DNA of 64,000 bases from Oxalobacter vibrioformis (GCF_027118995.1 NZ_CP098242.1:186001-250000), one strand, 5' to 3'. Counted from the stretch's first letter, positions 9,288-18,272 are shown. The notes: generated by a model from the sequence alone, not told the origin. Program-made: numbers and translations.

Positions 9288-9752
9288 TCAGCCATTGGTT
9301 TTGGGATTGAATTTTGCCTTGAAATCCCGCCAGCTCATTTCCCGTCCAGGGATAAGGCGGGGAATTTCCGCACAGGGACAGCGGTCCATCACGACCTTGA
9401 GTCCGGCTTCCGATGCACGTTTTGCAGCTTCATCATTGATGATGCCCTGCTGCATCCACAATACCCTGGCGCCAATGGCAATGGCATCTTCGGCGATGAG
9501 GGGGATGTCCCCGGATGGGCGAAAACACTCGACCATATCAACTTTTTCCGGGATATCTTTCAATGAGGGGTAGCATTTTTCACCCAGTACCTCATCATAA
9601 AGCGGATTGACCGGAATAATGCGGTAGCCCTCTTCTTTCACGTAGGAAGGCACATAGTTTTTCGGGCCGGCATTGGGCGAACACCCGACGACCGCCACGG
9701 TTTTGATGGTCTGGAATATCTCCCGGATACCGACATCATCATCAATAATCAT
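9288..9752 (-). CDS. CoA-binding Rossmann-fold protein (YccU-type), paralogue 1
   Basis: A 154-residue single-domain CoA-binding protein. It has the nucleotide-binding start TVAVVGCSPNAGPKNYVP, then GYRIIPVNPLYDEVLGEKCY, VDMVECFRPSGDIP and VLWMQQGIINDEA. The last includes the GxxNxxA-like turn of succinyl-CoA synthetase-type domains. ATG at 9752 is chosen because AAAAAGGAG stands just before it; a longer frame reading through the repeat at 9781-9951 is spurious. It is about 60% similar by eye to the next gene, so the two arose by tandem duplication. The biological role of this family is not established. Confidence 0.85.
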   Translation of the reverse strand: MIIDDDVGIREIFQTIKTVAVVGCSPNAGPKNYVPSYVKEEGYRIIPVNPLYDEVLGEKCYPSLKDIPEKVDMVECFRPSGDIPLIAEDAIAIGARVLWMQQGIINDEAAKRASEAGLKVVMDRCPCAEIPRLIPGREMSWRDFKAKFNPKTNG

Positions 9753-9780
9753 GAATGACTCCTTTTTGAAGGGCAATGGC

Positions 9781-9951
9781 CCTGTTAACACAAGGATACC
9801 ATTCGTGAAAAGCTGATAGGTTGCGAAGGGCAAGGCGCAGCGAGAAATCTGGATACCGACGGTGTAAATCACCGTCAAATTCAGATTTTTTGCAGCAATG
9901 CCGCCATTTGTGAGATAACGGCTTTGCAACAGGTTTCTTTATGTTAGCAGG
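9781..9951. repeat. Intergenic inverted-repeat element, copy 2
   Basis: A 171-base element between the two CoA-binding genes. Ends CCTGTTAACACAAGG and the complement of CTTTATGTTAGCAGG pair at 12 of 15 positions. Interior blocks GTGAAAAGCTGAT, AAGGGCAAGGCGCAG, AATCTGGATAC and GGCTTTGCAACAGG match copy 3 closely and copy 1 in part. It encodes no protein. Confidence 0.75.
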
Positions 9952-9960
9952 ACCCAACTG

Positions 9961-10377
9961 TCAGTCACCATCAAAAAGGCGGGGGATCTCGATGTGCGGA
10001 CAGCGGTCCATCACAACCTTGAGCCCGGCATCCGATGCGCGCGCTGCCGCCTCTTCATTAATAACCCCAAGCTGCATCCATAACACTTTTGCACCGATGG
10101 CAATGGCATCACTGGCAATACCGGCAACGGCATCCGATGGAATAAAGCAATCGACCATGTCGACTTTTTCCGGAATATCGTGCAGGGACGCATAACACTT
10201 CATGCCCATGACTTCCTCGTGTTCGGGGTTCACCGGGATAATATTAAACCCTTTTGTCATGAGGTACATCGGCACCATGTTGCCTGCGCCATGGTGCGGC
10301 GTGCATCCGACAGCTGCTATGGTCTGGACACTTTCAAGTATGGCCCTGATACCTTTATCACTGTTTACGATCATCAT
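9961..10377 (-). CDS. CoA-binding Rossmann-fold protein (YccU-type), paralogue 2
   Basis: A 138-residue paralogue of the gene at 9288-9752. It shares AAVGCTPHHGAGNMVPMYL, GFNIIPVNPEHEEVMGMKCY, DIPEKVDMVDCFIPSDAV and VLWMQLGVINEEAAARA. It lacks the 16-residue tail that paralogue 1 carries (after EIPRL). Two ATGs are adjacent at the start with GAGGAAA before them; I use the first. The intergenic inverted-repeat element sits between the duplicated genes, so they may not be in one transcript. Confidence 0.85.
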   Translation of the reverse strand: MMIVNSDKGIRAILESVQTIAAVGCTPHHGAGNMVPMYLMTKGFNIIPVNPEHEEVMGMKCYASLHDIPEKVDMVDCFIPSDAVAGIASDAIAIGAKVLWMQLGVINEEAAARASDAGLKVVMDRCPHIEIPRLFDGD

Positions 10378-10500
10378 TTTCCTCGCGTTAAACCGAACCT
10401 GGCCGGGTCTGTCAGCAGCCCCTTAATTGTACCGTCACATTGGCATGAAACAGGATCGGGGGTTTTAATCTACCCCAAAAACAGGGCATTTGCGGTATTG

Positions 10501-11418
10501 TCACGGCTCGTCCTGGCGCATCTCCCTGCTCAGGATGGTGCGAACCGCCGGTACATTATCCAGCGACCAGTGCCGGACAGCCTCTTTCCACAGGTCGTCC
10601 AGGCTGGTGTCATTTCCCTTGAGCGATGGCATCTCCAGAAATTCAAAAACCGCCAGCAGTGCCGGTACCGGGTTTTTGTCATCCAGTGCCCTGGCCCGTG
10701 TCTGCTTGGAGAGCTTTTCCCCTGTCGTATTGACGGCAACGGGCAAATGGGCGTACTCGGGAAAGCTCACGCCAAGGCAATGCTGCAGGTAAATCTGGCG
10801 CGGTGTGGAGTCAAGGAGATCTGCCCCCCGCACGATTCGGGTAATGCCCTGCTGTGCATCATCGACAACCACAGCCATCTGGTAGGCAAAACAGCCATCG
10901 GCCCTTAAAAGCACAAAGTCGCCGACTTCTTTTGAAAGATCCTGCGACAGACTACCTTGCACCAGATCAACAAAACGGATAGTCTGCCCGGATACCCTGA
11001 TACGCCAGGCACGGGGCGTTTCTCCGGGAGGAAGACCGGCAGCGCAGGTGCCGGGATAGATGTGGGCGCCATCATGGGCGATATTCGAGTCACTGATTTC
11101 CTTTCGGCTGCAGGCGCAGGGATAGACAAGGTTTTTCCCCCTGAGCGCGTCCAAGGCGGCCTGGTAGCTTTTCGTGCGGTCGCTCTGGCGCATGACGGAG
11201 CCATTCCACTGAAAGCCGTATGCTTCCAGAGAAAGCATGATGGCCCTGTCATACTCCGGACGGCAGCGGGGCCTGTCCACGTCTTCCATGCGCACCAGCC
11301 ATTCGCCATTGGAAGCGCAGGCATCCAGGTAGCTGCCCGCAGCCGCGACCAGTGAGCCAAAATGGAGAGGTCCTGTCGGTGATGGGGCAAAACGTCCCCG
11401 GTACATTTCAGTATTCAT
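10501..11418 (-). CDS. gluQRS: Glutamyl-Q tRNA(Asp) synthetase
   Basis: A truncated glutamyl-tRNA synthetase paralogue that attaches glutamate to queuosine at position 34 of tRNA-Asp. At 305 residues it has only the catalytic half of GluRS. It starts RGRFAPSPTGPLHFGSL, where HFGS is the HIGH-type motif, and carries KLSKQ as the KMSKS-type motif. Zinc ligands of the family are visible: CACSRKE, then a Tyr and Cys in IYPGTC. It is a standalone gene; the function is confident from domain content. Confidence 0.93.
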   Translation of the reverse strand: MNTEMYRGRFAPSPTGPLHFGSLVAAAGSYLDACASNGEWLVRMEDVDRPRCRPEYDRAIMLSLEAYGFQWNGSVMRQSDRTKSYQAALDALRGKNLVYPCACSRKEISDSNIAHDGAHIYPGTCAAGLPPGETPRAWRIRVSGQTIRFVDLVQGSLSQDLSKEVGDFVLLRADGCFAYQMAVVVDDAQQGITRIVRGADLLDSTPRQIYLQHCLGVSFPEYAHLPVAVNTTGEKLSKQTRARALDDKNPVPALLAVFEFLEMPSLKGNDTSLDDLWKEAVRHWSLDNVPAVRTILSREMRQDEP

Positions 11419-11643
11419 AGGCGAGACACCATCTCATCAGGGCAATCCGGGAAAGGGAAGCTGAAACCGAGTTTGCCGACAGGATGCGCTTTTGTCAATC
11501 GCCAGGTATGGCAGACTGTGCTTTGGTCAAATGTGACCTGCAATAAACCCGGAAGGAGGTAATCCCCCTGCCCTCAATCCGGTTGACCGTCAGGGCCTGC
11601 CCGATTGCCCGGAAAACTGACGAAGGCTCTGGCATAATTCAGG

Positions 11644-11649
11644 TATAAT
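11644..11649 (+). promoter_or_regulatory. Likely -10 box of the thioredoxin-like gene
   Basis: A perfect TATAAT stands 30 bases before the ATG at 11679; no good -35 hexamer is seen at 17 bases. The rest of 11419-11678 shows nothing I can name. Confidence 0.45.
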
Positions 11650-11678
11650 CACCCTCCTTCATCCTGTTCATCCTTGAT

Positions 11679-12116
11679 ATGTCCCTTCTCACACTCAAAC
11701 CGTCGGATTATGCCAGGGTGCTCGAGTCACTTGATGAAAACACCTGGGTTGTCGCCTGTTTCTGTGCCGGCTGGTGCGGTTCCTGCCGGGAATACCTGCC
11801 CCAGATGGAAGCGCTGGCTGATTCGCGGCAGGATGCGCGTTTTTTCTGGGTCGATATCGAAGACCATGCCGATATGATGGGCGATCTGGATATCGACAAA
11901 TTCCCGACCATCACCATTCAGCGCGGCAATATCGTCGCCTTTTACAGCTGCATCCATCCGGATGCAAAGCTGGCAGAGCGTATCCTGCAAAGCATGATGG
12001 ACGAAACACCGGAAACACTTGCCCGGCTGGCCCAAAGCAATGATGAGCGGCGGATGTGGCAAAAAGACTGCAATTTCAGGACCATGCTGCAAAGCGGGCT
12101 GGATGCAGGCGGCTGA
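11679..12116 (+). CDS. Thioredoxin-like protein
   Basis: A 145-residue cytoplasmic thioredoxin-fold protein. The active site reads WCGSC (near residues 32-36) instead of the usual WCGPC. The conserved cis-proline is in FPTITI. An extra C-terminal helix region (about 95-145) contains DDETPETLARL-like charged sequence and an additional Cys. No signal peptide is present. The Ser in the CxxC motif predicts a redox potential different from classical thioredoxin. It is separated from the flavoprotein gene downstream by about 200 bases and may or may not share its role. Confidence 0.85.
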   Translation: MSLLTLKPSDYARVLESLDENTWVVACFCAGWCGSCREYLPQMEALADSRQDARFFWVDIEDHADMMGDLDIDKFPTITIQRGNIVAFYSCIHPDAKLAERILQSMMDETPETLARLAQSNDERRMWQKDCNFRTMLQSGLDAGG

Positions 12117-12320
12117 AAGCCAGTGTTTACCTCCTTTTGTCGCCTTGTGACTTCTCTCAACACCCGCTGTTTCAGACAAAATATGATGCTAACGGGTGCT
12201 GGGAGGGTAATTGATGTGGTAATTTATGGGGTAAATTTCTCTCAGTAAAAGCCAGACCGCGCAACAGCGGCGCTGGCAGCAGGACATTGGCAAACCTTCT
12301 GTTTCTGGTGGAGGCGCGTA

Positions 12321-13679
12321 ATGAAAAAATATGATGTGGTTGTCATCGGGCTCGGGCCTGCCGGTATGGCAGTCACCAGCATGGCAGCGGAAATGGGCCT
12401 GAAAGTGCTGGCTGTGGAAAGCCGCAATGTGGGCGGCGACAGCAGCAACACCGGCGGCATCCCTTCCAAGGCGCTGTTGGCCATCTCCGAGAAAAACCCG
12501 ATGATGGCTGAGCCTTTTGCCCGTATCAATGCGGATATCAACCATATCCGTGAAAACAAGCTCACCTCCCTCATGGAAAAAGCCGATATCCTGGTGGGGC
12601 AAGGGCCTGCGGCTTTTGTGAATGATACCGTCATCCGCGTGGGTGACGAGGAATACACCGGCAAGGATATCTTCATTGCCACGGGTACGCGCCCTTTTAT
12701 TCCCCCTATCGAGGGGCTGGACAAGGTGGACTACCTCACCAATGAAAACCTCTTCCAGCTGGAGGCGATCCCCCAAAGCCTGACCTTTATCGGCGGCGGC
12801 GCCATCGGCTGCGAGATGTCGCAGGCCTTTGCCCGGATGGGGTGCAAATGCACCATCGTGCATGACCGCCCCTGGCTCCTTCCCAACGGGGAGAAAGAGG
12901 CGGGAGAACTCCTCCAGCAGGGCTGCGAAAAACTCGGGATCGAGGTTTACAACGCACAGATCATCACACGGGTAAGCCGCCGGGAGAATGGCAATATTGT
13001 TGTCCATACGCGCGAAGGACTGGAGATCGAATCGGAAAAGCTGATGGTGGCAGCCGGACGCAGCTATGATTTTTCCTCGCTGCACCTGGAAAACGCCCAT
13101 GTGGACTACGGCAGGAAAGGCATCACGGTTGACGACTACCTGCGCACCACCAACAAGCATGTCTATGCCATTGGCGACTGCAACGGCTCATACCTGCTTT
13201 CACATGCTGCCATGCACCAGGGGATGCTGGCCTTCATGAATACGATGATGATGCCGCCCCTGAAGAAAAAATACCTGAAGTACCCGGTGCCCTGGACGGT
13301 GTTTACCGAACCGCAGGTTTCCCATGTGGGAAGGACTTCCGCCGAGCTGGATGCGGAGCATGTGGACTACGAAGTCGTTGAGACAAAATACAGCGACTAC
13401 GATGCGGCTGTTGCCGAAAACAAGACGGAAGGCTATGTGCGGGTTTACTGCTCTTCTGCAGGCCAGATTTATGGCGTGAGTATTGTGGGGGCTAATTCAG
13501 GCGAGATGATCAATGAATGGGCACTGGCCATCCAGCACGATATCGGGCTGTATGACTTGATGATGACGATGCACTCTTTCCCCACGATGGGCTATCTTAC
13601 CCAGCGGATCGGGGAAAACTGGATGATGAAAAAGATGAAGCCGGGCCTGGTGAAGCGGCTGCTCAGGTTTTTATTTTAG
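12321..13679 (+). CDS. Lipoamide-dehydrogenase-like flavoprotein without the redox disulfide
   Basis: A 452-residue protein with the complete fold of the class I disulfide oxidoreductases. It has the FAD motif VVVIGLGPAGMAV at the start, ATGTRP, the NAD(P) motif FIGGGAIGCEM, the second FAD motif VYAIGDCNGS, and a dimerisation domain. The usual GGxCxNxGCxPSK is GGDSSNTGGIPSK: Ser41 and Gly46 replace both redox cysteines. Near the C-terminus the HPTxxE catalytic diad aligns with FPTMGY (Phe420, Tyr425), so that is lost too. It probably binds FAD and NAD(P)H, but cannot do standard dithiol chemistry. GGAGG lies seven bases before the ATG. Confidence 0.85.
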   Translation: MKKYDVVVIGLGPAGMAVTSMAAEMGLKVLAVESRNVGGDSSNTGGIPSKALLAISEKNPMMAEPFARINADINHIRENKLTSLMEKADILVGQGPAAFVNDTVIRVGDEEYTGKDIFIATGTRPFIPPIEGLDKVDYLTNENLFQLEAIPQSLTFIGGGAIGCEMSQAFARMGCKCTIVHDRPWLLPNGEKEAGELLQQGCEKLGIEVYNAQIITRVSRRENGNIVVHTREGLEIESEKLMVAAGRSYDFSSLHLENAHVDYGRKGITVDDYLRTTNKHVYAIGDCNGSYLLSHAAMHQGMLAFMNTMMMPPLKKKYLKYPVPWTVFTEPQVSHVGRTSAELDAEHVDYEVVETKYSDYDAAVAENKTEGYVRVYCSSAGQIYGVSIVGANSGEMINEWALAIQHDIGLYDLMMTMHSFPTMGYLTQRIGENWMMKKMKPGLVKRLLRFLF

Positions 13680-13719
13680 GAGAATGATAACCTCACAGGC
13701 GCTCATGCCTAGTGCCATA

Positions 13720-14703
13720 TTATGTCGGCGACTCTGCTTCCATCCTGAGGCGCATCCTGTCCATTAACTCATTACGGGTCACACCCTCTTCTTTCATGGC
13801 CGCTTCAGCTTTGGCTTTCCATGCTGTTGCCCGTGTCTTGTCCACTGACTGCCCCAGCTTGCCGTATTCATAGACTTCGTACAGGCGATACATGGCATAG
13901 CTTTCTCCTTTTTCGGCCGCTTTAAGGTACCACTCCAGTGCCGCTTTGGGATTCTTCTCAACACCAATACCGTAATCGAAATCACCCGCCAGCATATACA
14001 TGGCAACGGCATTGCCGTTGGTCGCCGCTTTGGTCCTGAGTTCGTGGGCTTTTTTCCGGTCTTGTTTCACGCCCCAGCCTTTTGAATACAACACCGCCAT
14101 GCGCTCAAGACAACAATCGTCGTCAGGATCACTCTTCAAGCACCATTCAAGCAGAAGGCGTGCATTGTGATAACTCGTATTGATAACCGTACCGTGCGTA
14201 AAGATACCCGCCGCATTGCACTGACCATCCCGGTCATCTTTTTTGGCGGCCTCAACATACCACGTTACCGCTTTTACTTCATCCTTTTCGACACCAAGCC
14301 CATCTGCATAGAGATTGCCAAGAGTGGCCATGGCTTTAGCATGTCCCTGCTCAGCCGCCTTGCTGAGCCATTGAAAGGCTTGCTGGTAATCCTTTCTGCC
14401 CCCGATCCCCTGTTTATACAACTGTCCCAAGTTGTACTGTCCATACATATCACCCTGTTCGGCTGATTTCATAAACCAGTGAAAGGCTTTTTTCTCATCC
14501 TTGAATTCTTTCAGGTAGATATACCCTATCCTGTTCTGGTTGTTGGAATCCTGATTGTGCTCTGGCAGCAGGTAAATTTGCAATACTTCCTGAAACTTTT
14601 CCTGATCAAAGAGCTGATCTGCATTTGTAGAACCATTGGAAAAAGCCACATTGGCAATGGTGCAAAGACACAAAACCAGAAACGTTTTCAGGATGGTTTT
14701 CAT
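13720..14703 (-). CDS. Exported Sel1-repeat protein, partner of the broken gene at 14780-17336
   Basis: A 327-residue protein with a signal peptide (MKTILKTFLVLCLCTIANVAFS) followed by about seven Sel1 repeats. Examples are AEQGDMYGQYNLGQLYKQGIGG, AEQGHAKAMATLGNLYADGLGV and a last unit KGESYAMYRLYEVYEYG. It is therefore expected in the periplasm as a protein-binding solenoid. AAAGGATT precedes the ATG. The gene follows, on the same strand and after 76 bases, a gene disrupted by an IS element. The same pair layout recurs at 25371-27896. A role as periplasmic partner or immunity protein is a hypothesis. Confidence 0.85.
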   Translation of the reverse strand: MKTILKTFLVLCLCTIANVAFSNGSTNADQLFDQEKFQEVLQIYLLPEHNQDSNNQNRIGYIYLKEFKDEKKAFHWFMKSAEQGDMYGQYNLGQLYKQGIGGRKDYQQAFQWLSKAAEQGHAKAMATLGNLYADGLGVEKDEVKAVTWYVEAAKKDDRDGQCNAAGIFTHGTVINTSYHNARLLLEWCLKSDPDDDCCLERMAVLYSKGWGVKQDRKKAHELRTKAATNGNAVAMYMLAGDFDYGIGVEKNPKAALEWYLKAAEKGESYAMYRLYEVYEYGKLGQSVDKTRATAWKAKAEAAMKEEGVTRNELMDRMRLRMEAESPT

Positions 14704-15760
14704 GCTAATCCTTTATGTAGTTCGGGATAAGCCAAAGCTTATCCCGAAAAACCACGGATGGGAACGATTTGGTGCAATTCTAGCGACGGCTGCCTTGATC
14801 TCGAATCGTAATCGGGTCAAGCTCACTTTCACGCAAATCAGGTACATCGCTTCTTTGGCCTGTTTCATTAACACCTTTTCCTGAAATCCGTGAAGTTTTG
14901 CTTTGAACTTGATATTCATTGCTTTTACGATCTTTAAGGAACTTCGCTTTCATCCACTCAAAGGCCCGCGCTTTCACCTCTTCGCTCATGACACTGTTGG
15001 CAAAGAGCAGCGCCTGCCTTGACAGAGGAGGAAGATGGTGGGAGAGCCCGTCCACCACCCTGTCCCAGCAGATGTCTGCTGAGGCGAGTGCTCCTCCAGC
15101 CAGGATCGATCCCATCAGTTCGTCTGTCTTGTTGTAAAACCTGGCTATTCCGGCTACGGTGCCGAAAAATTCGCCAACGCCTGCCACGCCCTGTCCCTTG
15201 ATCACATCAACTGCATAGCCGAAAAGGTGGGTGCTCAGGAGGGATTCGCGAAAGTATTTACCGCCCAGCTCGATGAATTTTTCCGGGTCTTTTCGCCAGT
15301 CGAGTTTTCTGAAGTCAATGAGTTCGATGACTTTGTTGTTGTTGAGCCAGGCGTTTTCCTGGTCTACCCATTGCTGCAGGCCTTTGGTATCAAGGTGTCT
15401 GCCGTCGGGATCAATGAGTTTGTTGCCCATGAGGCGGAGTTCCTGTAAGGAGAGGTTAATGCCTCTCAGGCTGTTTTCAAAGCCTTTTGTGGTATTGCTG
15501 TCCGGGTTGGCTATGGTTTCTTCCACGCCCCATGTATCTGCTGCATGCAAGCTGGTCAGCACATCATCAGACCTTGGCGGGTGGCGGTAGGCCGCCTCGT
15601 TATGCCTGGTTTCTCCCTGGTGGATGGCATCGGCGGCATTGATGAGGTTTTCCCTGGTGTAGGTATTTTTAGCGGATTCGGTGAACTTGCCAGCGATGTT
15701 GACGAGGTCCTGTTCGGCCGGGTTCACTGGCTGTTTGTTTCGGATTGCGCTAGATAGCGT

Positions 15761-16258
15761 CTACTTGAGTATGGTTAACGCATTCAACCAAAGGGCGATA
15801 CAGCGCACCTGCACAGCGGCAGCAAATGTCGCGAGATTTTTTGCGTATCTTGTGGCAATACCCCGCCAGCGTTTGAGATAAAGAAAGACATTTTCCACCA
15901 GGTGACGCTTCTGATAAATCTGCCGATCGTAGCTTCTTTTCTCCTTGCGATTTCTTTTCGGGGGTATGACCGGTATGATGTTGCGGGATTTTGCATGGTC
16001 AAGAATGGCGTTTGAATCATAACCCCGATCCGCCACCAGATGGCGAGGGGATATCCCATCCATTAACCGTGAAGCCTGCGTACAATCTGCAACGGTACCC
16101 GATGTGACAAGACATCTGACCGGCATACCATTCGCATCCACGGCCAGATGTATTTTTGAGTTGAGCCCCCTTTTGTGCGCCCCATGCCCTGGTTGCCTCC
16201 TCTTGCCCCCGCCGCGTGCGGGTGAATCTTGATGTGACTTGCATCTATCAGAAGCCAT
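15761..16258 (-). CDS. IS5-family transposase, OrfB part
   Basis: The second transposase frame, overlapping OrfA. It holds HLAVDANGMPVRCLVT, the second catalytic Asp in VADRGYDSN, and the DDE glutamate in KRHLVENVFLYLKRWRGIATRYAK. It has no ribosome site of its own, which agrees with expression by frameshifting from OrfA. It ends close to the element's left terminus. Confidence 0.85.
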   Translation of the reverse strand: MASDRCKSHQDSPARGGGKRRQPGHGAHKRGLNSKIHLAVDANGMPVRCLVTSGTVADCTQASRLMDGISPRHLVADRGYDSNAILDHAKSRNIIPVIPPKRNRKEKRSYDRQIYQKRHLVENVFLYLKRWRGIATRYAKNLATFAAAVQVRCIALWLNALTILK

Positions 16259-16536
16259 TCAAAATCAGGCTCATCTATCAGGATTTCCAGCAGGCGCTCC
16301 CATATGCCCTTGTCGCGCCAGCGGATGAAGCGCTGGTGAACGCTCCCCCATTTTCCGTACTCCGGCAAAAGATCACGCCAGGGGGCGCCTGTGCGTAATA
16401 TCCAGAATACAGCATTAATGAAGGTGCGGTTATCTTTGGCTATCCTGCCCCATTGACCAGGCTGTCCTGGAAGGTGGGGCTCAAGTAAAGCCCAGGCCTG
16501 GTCGGATATGTCGTGGCGTCTGTACGCTGGTCTCAT
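16063..16536 (-). CDS. IS5-family transposase, OrfA part
   Basis: The first transposase frame, starting MRPAYRRHDISDQAWALLEPHLPG, the standard N-terminus of IS5/IS427 transposases. The DDE-domain first Asp is in LLIDASHIKIHP. The full enzyme is probably made by a -1 frameshift into the next frame at the GGGGG run (16206-16210 on the opposite strand) just after the HAAGARGG segment. The remaining out-of-frame residues to 16063 are only produced without the shift. Confidence 0.85.
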   Translation of the reverse strand: MRPAYRRHDISDQAWALLEPHLPGQPGQWGRIAKDNRTFINAVFWILRTGAPWRDLLPEYGKWGSVHQRFIRWRDKGIWERLLEILIDEPDFEWLLIDASHIKIHPHAAGARGGNQGMGRTKGGSTQKYIWPWMRMVCRSDVLSHRVPLQIVRRLHG

Positions 16537-17422
16537 GGAATCTCCTGTTAAAGGGTGGTCTTCCTATAATGATCATCGCTTCATAACATCTGCCATCTGG
16601 CAAACAGAGGGAGTTTTATCTCTTATATCTCATGTAGACACTATCTAACGATTTGTCTGCCTATGGATTCTACGACGTCTGTTCTGAACTTATCGCTGGC
16701 AGGCTGCATCAGTTGACCCATCGCGCGATAAGGTGTCTGATCCGGCGCTGAGAACGCGCTGTATCTCAGGGCTTCGCTGTCATACGTCTCAGGTATCAGA
16801 TCGGCCATGCGCGGCAGGGATGAGGGTGCCTCCTCGTTTGTTCCCGCAGGGTATGTCTCTATTTTTGTCTGGGGTATGGCCCTGAATGACGTGATATCTT
16901 TCGGCTGATGGGTATTGCTGAGACGCCGGTTGTCGGCTTCGAGTTGTTGCATGCCAGCAAGGGCGGCGTTGAATCCTGTGCTGTCCTGACCGCTGGCAAT
17001 TTTTTGCATTTGCCTGCCGCTTCAGCCCCAGGTGAGTTTGTCGCTGTCCGGGGGTGCTTTGTAGGGCGCGGCGGCGGCTTCTGTTTCGTGGGGGCGTGGG
17101 ACGCCGAAAAAGGCGTTCTGGTTTTGGCGTGCCTGTTTTTCGCTGTCGCGTTGCTGTTGATGGATGTTTTGCCATGCAGCGGCATCTGCTTTGTACGGTG
17201 CGGCAGGTGCCGGGGTATAAAGTGGCTGGCTTTGCAACGTGGCGCTGTGGTCGTCCCAACTGTCGGTTATGCGCCAGTCGTCGTTTTTCTGGACCGGCAG
17301 CCCGTACAGATGATCGTTTTCATTTTCTTTTCCCATTGTGTTTTTCCAGAGGAGTTATGGCGCATCAGGCCATGAGGGTTAAGCAGGACGGTATGCTTTT
17401 TTTGCCATGCCGTTTGGCTCCT

Positions 17423-17446
17423 TCTGTTATACACGCTGTCAAGGGG
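17423..17446 (-). promoter_or_regulatory. Conserved motif upstream of the broken ENxN(D/N)HL gene
   Basis: Read on the minus strand this is CCCCC, CTTGACAGCG, TG, TATAACAG. The same order of blocks occurs at 27948-27973 before the paralogous gene. TTGACA and TATAAC are only five to six bases apart, so it is not an ordinary sigma-70 pair; it may be an activator or operator site. It lies 87 bases before the ATG at 17336. The remainder of 17337-17547 shows only a weak hairpin (17463-17486). Confidence 0.5.
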
Positions 17447-17547
17447 GTAGGAGGCTGTTTGTCATGAGCAGCCTGTAAGGCTCATGGATACTGGCTCTCA
17501 CAAAAGAAGAGCACCCGCGCGTTCAGGGGGAAAATCCAATAAGGGTT

Positions 17548-18252
17548 TCAGGTGGTTTCCTGCCGCCGCCAGACGACGGGTTCCTTGAGTTTTTTGCCGA
17601 CATCGTCGAGGTAGGCTTCGTGTGCGGCGGCTTCTTCGGGGGTGGCTTTCCTGACGATGACATCCGAAAGGGCAAAGGCCGGGTCGTTCCTGTCAAATTC
17701 ATCCATCTGGGAAGCCAGGTCAATGCCCAGCGACTCCTGTCCGCGCGTCATGGTGAGATACACGTCTGACAGGAGCGCCGAATCGATCAGGGCACCATGA
17801 AGGTCGCGGTGCGTGTTGTCGATCTCATAGCGCTCGCACAGGGCGTCAAGAGAGTTACGCCTGCCGGGAAAATTTTCCCGCGCCATGGCAAGTGTATCGA
17901 TGATATTGGTCGCCAGCTCGTGTACTTTTGGCAGGTTGAGCCGGGCAAGCTCGGCATTGAGAAAGCCGACGTCAAAGGGCGCATTGTGGATGATGAGTTC
18001 TGCCCCGCGGATGTAATCGCAAAAGGCCTGGGCTATCTCGGCAAATTTGGGCTTGTCCCTTAAAAAATCGGTGGTCAGGCCGTGCACTGCCAGCGCGTCC
18101 GGGTGGGAATCGCGCTCGGGGTTGATGTAGTGGTGAAAATTGTTTTGGGTCATCTGGCGGCTTTTTAGCTCGATGGCGCCGATCTCGATGATGCGGTCGC
18201 CTTCGCTGTGGGAAAGCCCGGTGGTTTCGGTATCCAGTACGATCTGTCGCAT
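17548..18252 (-). CDS. dnaQ: DNA polymerase III epsilon subunit (3'-5' exonuclease)
   Basis: The proofreading subunit of the replicative polymerase, about 234 residues. The exonuclease motifs are clear: Exo I IVLDTETTG (Asp7, Glu9), Exo II HNAPFDVGFL and Exo III HRDLHGALIDSALLSDVYL. The C-terminal tail (about 185-234) would bind the alpha subunit. The ATG at 18252 gives the family-typical start MRQIVLDTETTG; a longer frame to 18306 would run into the preceding gene. It lies 20 bases after trhP on the same strand, so the two are probably co-transcribed. Confidence 0.93.
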   Translation of the reverse strand: MRQIVLDTETTGLSHSEGDRIIEIGAIELKSRQMTQNNFHHYINPERDSHPDALAVHGLTTDFLRDKPKFAEIAQAFCDYIRGAELIIHNAPFDVGFLNAELARLNLPKVHELATNIIDTLAMARENFPGRRNSLDALCERYEIDNTHRDLHGALIDSALLSDVYLTMTRGQESLGIDLASQMDEFDRNDPAFALSDVIVRKATPEEAAAHEAYLDDVGKKLKEPVVWRRQETT

Positions 18253-18272
18253 GTCGGGTGGTTTTTCTCTTT

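Larger units (their letters stand above)
15753..16645 (-). mobile_element. IS5-family insertion sequence (IS427-like group)
   Basis: An 893-base element with terminal inverted repeats (GATAGCGTCTAC at the left; GTAGACACTATC at the right, one mismatch) flanked by a TA duplication (15751-15752 and 16646-16647). It carries two overlapping transposase frames on the minus strand. Its insertion split the gene at 14780-17336; both host halves fall back into one frame when it is removed. The intact coding capacity suggests a fairly recent insertion. Confidence 0.9.
14780..17336 (-). pseudogene. Large ENxN(D/N)HL-type gene, broken by a stop codon and an IS element
   Basis: Removing the 893-base IS plus one copy of its TA target restores one frame from ATG 17336 to the stop at 14780, interrupted only by TGA at 17022-17024. 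The ancestral product would be about 553 residues. It begins MGKENENDHLYGLP, then a Pro/Ala/Gln-rich stretch, a central region ending GRQIV that joins to SAIRNKQPVNPAEQDL, and a C-terminal part. The C-terminal part has a weakly hydrophobic patch (GVAGVGEFFGTVAGIARFY) and a basic tail. I recognise no family. It resembles the 502-residue gene at 26388-27896 in its first residues, length, upstream motif and Sel1 neighbour. Confidence 0.75.

Noticed and set aside
9753..9929. N-terminal extension of the first CoA-binding gene
   Set aside because: The extra residues are encoded by the repeat element; AAAAAGGAG directly precedes the internal ATG at 9752.
17463..17486. CATGAGC/GCTCATG hairpin as the dnaQ terminator
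   Set aside because: The stem is seven bases with a ten-base loop, there is no T run on the minus strand, and it lies more than 60 bases from the stop.
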